Below are positions 7,709 through 11,744 of a stretch of DNA of 11,744 nt, piece after piece. The stretch covers positions 1 to 11,744 of the forward strand of contig DATEMG010000257.1 in the NCBI GenBank assembly GCA_035275805.1. Direction: 5' to 3'. This stretch comes from JAJVID01 sp035275805 (GTDB lineage: Bacteria > Acidobacteriota > Blastocatellia > RBC074). A program made the position numbers and the translations under genes. The number at the start of each line of letters is the position of its first letter. Positions within the stretch are counted from its first letter, which is position 1. A model generated the notes under the pieces. That model made no database searches and had not been told where the DNA came from. It was given only the letters and a program-made list of their open reading frames with translations.

Positions 7709-9285
7709 CATGTTGGTTGTGCGATCCGGCTCCGTCCTGTGGGGCTGAAGATCTCCTCAAAGATGCGGTTCACCTGGCCGGTGTGACCCCGGTAGTCGCG
7801 CAGTAGCTGTTCGGCGGCGGCGCCGAGTTCGTCGTCGGAATAGCCCAATCGGCGGGCGCACGCGGCCAGTTCTTGTCCATCAATCGGAAGAGAATGTGTT
7901 TGCGCGTCGTTGACCATCTGGAGTTTGTTCTCGACGTCGCGCAGGAAGACGTAAGCCCGCGTGAGCGTCTCATATTCTTCCGCCGAGATGAGCGAATGGT
8001 CGCGGAGCGCGCCGAGCGCCTTCATCGTGTTACGCCCTCGTATTTGCGGCGTCCGCGCGCCATGGCAGACCTGGAGCGTCTGGACAATCAACTCAATTTC
8101 GCGGATGCCGCCCGCGCCGAGTTTGACATTGCGGCTGCGCTGCTGGCGGATGACCATCTGTTGGTCAATTTTGCGCTTGATGCCTCGCACAGCATCCAGG
8201 GCTTTGAGGTCGAAGGGCCGTTCGTAAATGAACCGGCGCGCCATCTCGAGAAAACGACTGCCCAGCTCGCGGTCACCCGCGACGGGCCAGGCTTTCAGCA
8301 GCGCCAATCGTTCCCAGGTCTCGCCGCGGGATTGGTAATATCGCTCGAAGCCGTCGAGCGAGTAGGCGATGGCGCCGGCCTTGCCTTCCGGGCGCAGCCG
8401 CAAATCGACGCGGTAGACGTAGCCTTCGCTCGTGAATTCGCTCAAGGCCACGGTGATCTTCTGGCAAAGGCGGCGGAAATATTCCGAGGCCGAAATCGCC
8501 TCTCCATCTTCTCCTACCTCTTCCTGATCGGACGCGTAAAGATAGATCAGGTCGACGTCCGAGCTGAAGTTAAGCTCGCCGCCGCCGAGCTTGCCCATCG
8601 CCAAAATGCAGAAGCCGCCGAAAGCCTTTCTGGGAATCCCGTATTCGCGGCGCAGCGCGGAAGAGCAAATCCAATGCGCCGCAGAGATCAACGCTTCGGC
8701 CAAAGTCGATAAGTCAGCCAGAGTCTCTTCGACCGAACAAAGCCGCAGCAGATCACGAACGCCGATCCGCAGCATCTCTCTTCGCTTGAGGGCCCGCAGG
8801 TAATCGAGCCGTTTCCGCTCGTCGGCGATAGTCCTCAGCGCGCGCGCCATCTCCCGCTCGATCTCGCGCTTTTTCCTGGCGCCTTTGAGAGTCTGCGGGT
8901 AGGTCACCCAGTAGAGGTACTGCGGGTCGCGGATCAAAATCTCGGCCATATATGGGCTGCCGCCGAATGTCTTGGCCAGAATCTCCAACGTGCGCGGAGA
9001 ATCTTTGAGGTAGGAGAAGAGGTGAATTTTATTGACGGCGGCGCGTGCGAATCTTTCGAAATAGTTGAGCGCCTGATCGGGGTCCGCCGACTGCGATGCG
9101 TTGTCCAGCAGCTCTTCAAGAATATCGGCCAGCGACTGGCGCGCAGGAGCGTCATCCGCCAACGCTTGCAGGTTAGCGTCCGCCTTGCCCGGTTCTTTGA
9201 AGCCGTAAGGGCCGAACAGCGCAATGACCTGTTGTGGATCGAGGCGCGGCGCCAGCAGCAGGTCTTTGACGTTCGGCGGTGTCAT
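7705..9285 (-). CDS. glnE: GlnE N-terminal half: glutamine synthetase adenylyl-removase domain only
   Basis: 526 aa, against about 950 for E. coli GlnE, whose N-terminal half removes AMP from GlnA and whose C-terminal half adds it. Only the first half is present. A helical N-terminal region is followed by GGSPYMAEILIRDP (108-121). The nucleotidyltransferase core has GKLGGGELNFSSDVDLI (231-247; D243, D245) and third carboxylate YRVDLRLRPEGKAG (291-304; D294). The removase-type motif KLGAGGIREIELIVQ (388-402) leads into the helical C-terminal domain, ending at GQVNRIFEEIF (503-513) plus 13 non-family residues. All catalytic carboxylates are intact, so it should be active. The TAA at 7705-7707 overlaps the RT stop. 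Two explanations: a natural split at the domain boundary, with the partner half encoded by the divergent gene at 9460, or loss of the 3' half when the RT cassette arrived. I favour the split because the cut falls at the domain edge. Confidence 0.88.
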   Translation of the reverse strand: MTPPNVKDLLLAPRLDPQQVIALFGPYGFKEPGKADANLQALADDAPARQSLADILEELLDNASQSADPDQALNYFERFARAAVNKIHLFSYLKDSPRTLEILAKTFGGSPYMAEILIRDPQYLYWVTYPQTLKGARKKREIEREMARALRTIADERKRLDYLRALKRREMLRIGVRDLLRLCSVEETLADLSTLAEALISAAHWICSSALRREYGIPRKAFGGFCILAMGKLGGGELNFSSDVDLIYLYASDQEEVGEDGEAISASEYFRRLCQKITVALSEFTSEGYVYRVDLRLRPEGKAGAIAYSLDGFERYYQSRGETWERLALLKAWPVAGDRELGSRFLEMARRFIYERPFDLKALDAVRGIKRKIDQQMVIRQQRSRNVKLGAGGIREIELIVQTLQVCHGARTPQIRGRNTMKALGALRDHSLISAEEYETLTRAYVFLRDVENKLQMVNDAQTHSLPIDGQELAACARRLGYSDDELGAAAEQLLRDYRGHTGQVNRIFEEIFSPTGRSRIAQPTC

Positions 9286-9365
9286 AACTCAATGATAAGA
9301 TAAGACGCAGCGGACGGGAATTGTTCCGAATGCGAAGGTTAACCGCGCGTAGTTCAGAAACGATG

Positions 9366-9446
9366 AAAATAGACAGGATTTACAAGATTAACAAGATGAG
9401 GAGGAAGAAAATCAATCCTGTAAATCTTGTAAATCCTGTCTATTTT
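9366..9446. repeat. Long imperfect inverted repeat (32-bp arms), REP/MITE-like
   Basis: Left arm 9366-9397 (starting AAAATAGACAGGATTTACAA) and right arm 9415-9446 are reverse complements at 30 of 32 positions, with a 17-bp loop. The arms are made of ACAGGATTTACAAGATT-type words, much more AT-rich than the flanking genes. This word style is common in dispersed palindromic repeats of many bacteria. It occupies most of the spacer between the two divergent GlnE-type genes and ends 1 bp before the GAGGAG ribosome-binding site of the right-hand gene, so a leader-RNA hairpin would abut that site. No direct-repeat target duplication is obvious. Confidence 0.85.
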
Positions 9447-9447
9447 T

Positions 9448-9453
9448 GAGGAG
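9448..9453 (+). promoter_or_regulatory. Ribosome-binding site of the ACT/GlnE-type gene
   Basis: GAGGAG lies 6 nt before GTG 9460, supporting that GTG start. It sits immediately beside the base of the 9366-9446 hairpin. Confidence 0.7.
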
Positions 9454-9459
9454 TGTGGC

Positions 9460-11724
9460 GTGATTAGCGCAGAGTCAAAACAGGCGATAGAGTCTCTCTG
9501 CCCGGAGGTCAGCAATGAAGCCGTTCAGGATTTCTTCACCCGGATGGACGAGGATTATTTTGCGACATTCTCCCCTGAAGAAATCTCGTCGCACATCAAA
9601 ATGTCCTGCGCGCTCGGGCCGCAGCGTCCCTCGCAATGCCTCGTCACGCCGCGCGGGCCTGACGAATTTGACATCGTCATCGTCGGATTCGATTACCTTT
9701 CGGAATTCTCGATCTTTTGCGGACTGTTGTCAGCCTTCGGGCTGGACATCCGCGCGGGAAACATCTATTCGTTCGCGCGGCGACAAGCCGGAGAAGAGCG
9801 CCATCGTTTGACTCGGCGGGCGGCGAGGGGCAAAGCCCCGCAACCGTCGCCGCGCAAGATCGTGGACGTCTTCAGCGTCCGCCTCAAGCCGGGAGAAAGC
9901 TTTGATGAAGCGAAGCGGCGCGAGTTCGAGCAGGAGTTGCAAACGCTCGTCCGGATGCTGGCGTCCGGCTCGGACGAGCGGGCCAGGGAGCGTTTGAATC
10001 GCTTTCTGACGGAGCGCATCGAGAAGATGAACGAGCGGTTGAGCGGCCTGCTCTCTCCCGTCGAGGTTCGCTTTGACAACCTGCTCTCTCCCGATTGGAC
10101 TGTAATGGATGCGCATTCCGAGGACGCCTTCGCTTTCCTCTACGCCTTTTCGAACGCTCTCAGCATTCGCGGCATATACATCCACAAGGTCGAAATTCGC
10201 AGCGTCGGGCGTGAAGCGCGGGATCGTTTCTTCATCGCCGATAGGCGCCTCAGCAAGATCGAAGACGAACGGGAGCAAGAGAGGCTGCGGACGACCGTCG
10301 CGCTGATCAAACAGTTCACTCGCTTTCTGCCTGAGGCCTCGGACCCGGCCAAAGCGATGCGCCACTTCGATCAGTTCCTGGACAAGGTGGCGGACGAGCG
10401 TATTCCCGATCGTATGATCTCGTTCTTCGCGAGTAATGAGGGAATGAATCTGCTCGCTCACCTGCTCGGGTCGAGCGATTTCCTGTGGGACGACTTCCTG
10501 AGTTTGCGATTCAAAGACCTGCTCCCGATTTTAGAGGAATTCACTAAAACCGAATTGAGGCCGGGCAAACAATCGCTGCGACGGCTGCTCGCCGAGACTT
10601 TATCAGAGGCTCGTACTTTTGAGGAGAAGAAGGAAGCCTTCAACCGGTTCAAGGACTCCCAGGTCTTTCTGATCGATGTCAAGCATTTGCTGGACCCGCA
10701 GGTCACGCTGATGGATTTCTCTCAGGCGCTGACCGATCTCGCCGAGGTCGGGCTCGATGAGGCCGCTGGAATCTGTTACGAGCGCCTCGTTGAAACGCAC
10801 GGGGAGCCGGCGCGGGCCGACGGTTCTCCTGCGGGGTTCACGATCTGCGGCCTGGGCAAATTCGGCGGACGTGAGATGGGCTACGCCTCCGATCTCGAAG
10901 TGTTGTTCGTTCACGACGGGCCGGGGCGAACGCGCGGGGCGAAGCCGATAGACAACGGTCTGTTTTTCGAGCGCCTGGCGCAGCAGGTGGTTGAATTCAT
11001 CGAGGCGCGCGAGAAGGGCGTCTTTCACATCGACCTCAGGCTCAGGCCTCACGGCAAGGCGGGCGCTTTGGCCACCCCCTTCGAGCGACTGGCCGAATAC
11101 TACAGCGAGAATGGAGAGGCCGCGCCGTTCGAACGCCAGGCTCTCATCAAATTGAGGTGGGTGGCGGGGGACGAGGCCCTGGGCAGGCGCGTGGAGGAGC
11201 GCCGCGACAGTTTTAGCTACAGCGGAGCGCCCTGGGATTGGGAAAACGCGATGCATCTGCGGCGTCGTCAGACGCGCGAACTTGTCAAGCCGGGTCAGGT
11301 CAACGTCAAATACAGCTCCGGCGGGATCATCGACATCGAATACGCCGCGCAGTATCTGCAGCTTATGCGCGGCAAGGATCATCCTGAACTCAGAGTTACG
11401 AACACGCTCGATGCGCTCGCTCAACTTCGCCGGTTGAGCATCATCTCGGAAGCGGAGGGCGAGATGTTGAGCGCGGCTTACCTCTTTTTGCGGAATCTGA
11501 TCGACGCGCTCAGGATAGTTCGCGGCGACGCGAGCGACCTGGCGCTTCCCGAAGCTGGCTCGGATGAGTTCAAATCGCTCGCCCGACGCCTCGGCTATCG
11601 TGAGCGGGATTGGAAAAGGGGCGCCGAAAAGTTGGCCGCAGACATTCGGCGATGGATGAAAGAGGTCAACTCATATTACGTCTCGCGTTTCACTTCGCCC
11701 GACGGCGCGCCGCCCCGCGCGTGA
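9460..11724 (+). CDS. ACT-ACT-GlnE-type nucleotidyltransferase fusion (candidate GS adenylyltransferase)
   Basis: 754 aa. First ACT-like unit about 68-145: FDIVIVGFDYLSEFSIFCGLLSAFGLDI, then VDVFSVRL, split by a low-complexity insert at about 107-131. Second about 202-262: DWTVMDAHSEDAFAFLYAFSNALSIRGIYIHKVEI. These resemble the C-terminal ACT pair of GlnD. Then a GlnE-type half: helical region 300-455 (NLLAHLLGSSDFLWDDFL), nucleotidyltransferase motif GLGKFGGREMGYASDLEVLF (464-483; D478, E480), HIDLRLRPHGKAG (523-535; D525), and KYSSGGIIDIEYAAQYLQL (617-635), closer to the transferase-type GGITDIEFITQYL of GlnE than to the removase type. The second metal carboxylate is Glu instead of Asp. It probably acts with the separate removase gene to control GlnA, with the ACT domains binding an amino acid such as glutamine; that role is inference. 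It reads from GTG 9460 with a good GAGGAG site and ends 20 bp before the window edge. Confidence 0.85.
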   Translation: MISAESKQAIESLCPEVSNEAVQDFFTRMDEDYFATFSPEEISSHIKMSCALGPQRPSQCLVTPRGPDEFDIVIVGFDYLSEFSIFCGLLSAFGLDIRAGNIYSFARRQAGEERHRLTRRAARGKAPQPSPRKIVDVFSVRLKPGESFDEAKRREFEQELQTLVRMLASGSDERARERLNRFLTERIEKMNERLSGLLSPVEVRFDNLLSPDWTVMDAHSEDAFAFLYAFSNALSIRGIYIHKVEIRSVGREARDRFFIADRRLSKIEDEREQERLRTTVALIKQFTRFLPEASDPAKAMRHFDQFLDKVADERIPDRMISFFASNEGMNLLAHLLGSSDFLWDDFLSLRFKDLLPILEEFTKTELRPGKQSLRRLLAETLSEARTFEEKKEAFNRFKDSQVFLIDVKHLLDPQVTLMDFSQALTDLAEVGLDEAAGICYERLVETHGEPARADGSPAGFTICGLGKFGGREMGYASDLEVLFVHDGPGRTRGAKPIDNGLFFERLAQQVVEFIEAREKGVFHIDLRLRPHGKAGALATPFERLAEYYSENGEAAPFERQALIKLRWVAGDEALGRRVEERRDSFSYSGAPWDWENAMHLRRRQTRELVKPGQVNVKYSSGGIIDIEYAAQYLQLMRGKDHPELRVTNTLDALAQLRRLSIISEAEGEMLSAAYLFLRNLIDALRIVRGDASDLALPEAGSDEFKSLARRLGYRERDWKRGAEKLAADIRRWMKEVNSYYVSRFTSPDGAPPRA
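9821..9852. repeat. Small GC palindrome inserted in frame within the first ACT domain
   Basis: GGGGC-AAA-GCCCC (9827-9839) is nested inside CGGCG (9821-9825) and CGCCG (9848-9852). It encodes the RRAARGKAPQPSPR stretch that interrupts the first ACT-like unit between its helix and the strand VDVFSVRL. It looks like a mini REP-type element that landed in frame. The reading frame is kept. Confidence 0.5.
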
Positions 11725-11744
11725 GAGTCTCTCGATATTTGCAA

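Overview
The window looks like a chromosomal nitrogen-assimilation locus of a GC-rich, free-living bacterium. Protein style (a NifA-like GAF/AAA+ activator, type I-beta glutamine synthetase, GlnE-type nucleotidyltransferases, a PAS hybrid kinase) and the interspersed short repeats suggest Acidobacteriota, perhaps the Blastocatellia side. That placement is an impression from protein style and was not tested.

Layout. 31-1668 (-): PAS/histidine kinase/receiver hybrid kinase whose last codons lie in a 7-bp tandem repeat. 1669-2158: divergent intergenic region. 2159-3694 (+): GAF/AAA+/Fis-type sigma-54 activator. 3695-3918: hairpin, two ACA-N4-TGT sites 30 bp apart, and a near-consensus sigma-54 promoter (GG-N10-GC). 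3919-4173 (+): small unknown ORF. 4295-5719 (+): glutamine synthetase with the adenylylatable tyrosine, closed by a very strong bidirectional terminator. 5929-6442: sigma-70-like promoter and a roughly 460-nt region full of hairpins. 6443-7708 (+): compact 421-aa reverse transcriptase. 7705-9285 (-): GlnE adenylyl-removase half only. 9286-9459: spacer with a 32-bp-arm inverted repeat. 9460-11724 (+): unusual protein with two ACT-like domains fused to a GlnE-type nucleotidyltransferase half.

How the genes work together. The activator probably drives the sigma-54 promoter just downstream of it, and so the small ORF and glnA. GlnA keeps the LYELPPEE adenylylation loop. The two GlnE-type proteins are the obvious enzymes to add and remove AMP from it, but here they are separate, divergent genes. 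The second carries its own ACT-like sensor domains, which raises the possibility of direct amino-acid sensing.

The most interesting element is the reverse transcriptase cassette between glnA and the glnE half. The RT has no accessory domain, has its own promoter, and follows a long structured non-coding region that ends in a GC-rich hairpin just before the start codon. It resembles antiviral single-RT systems of the UG/DRT type, most like DRT2 (UG2). A 9-bp in-frame direct repeat containing ACA bounds a 225-nt stretch (75 codons) with no stop codon in one plus and one minus frame. That is what a rolling-circle 'endless ORF' template would require, but this reading is a hypothesis.
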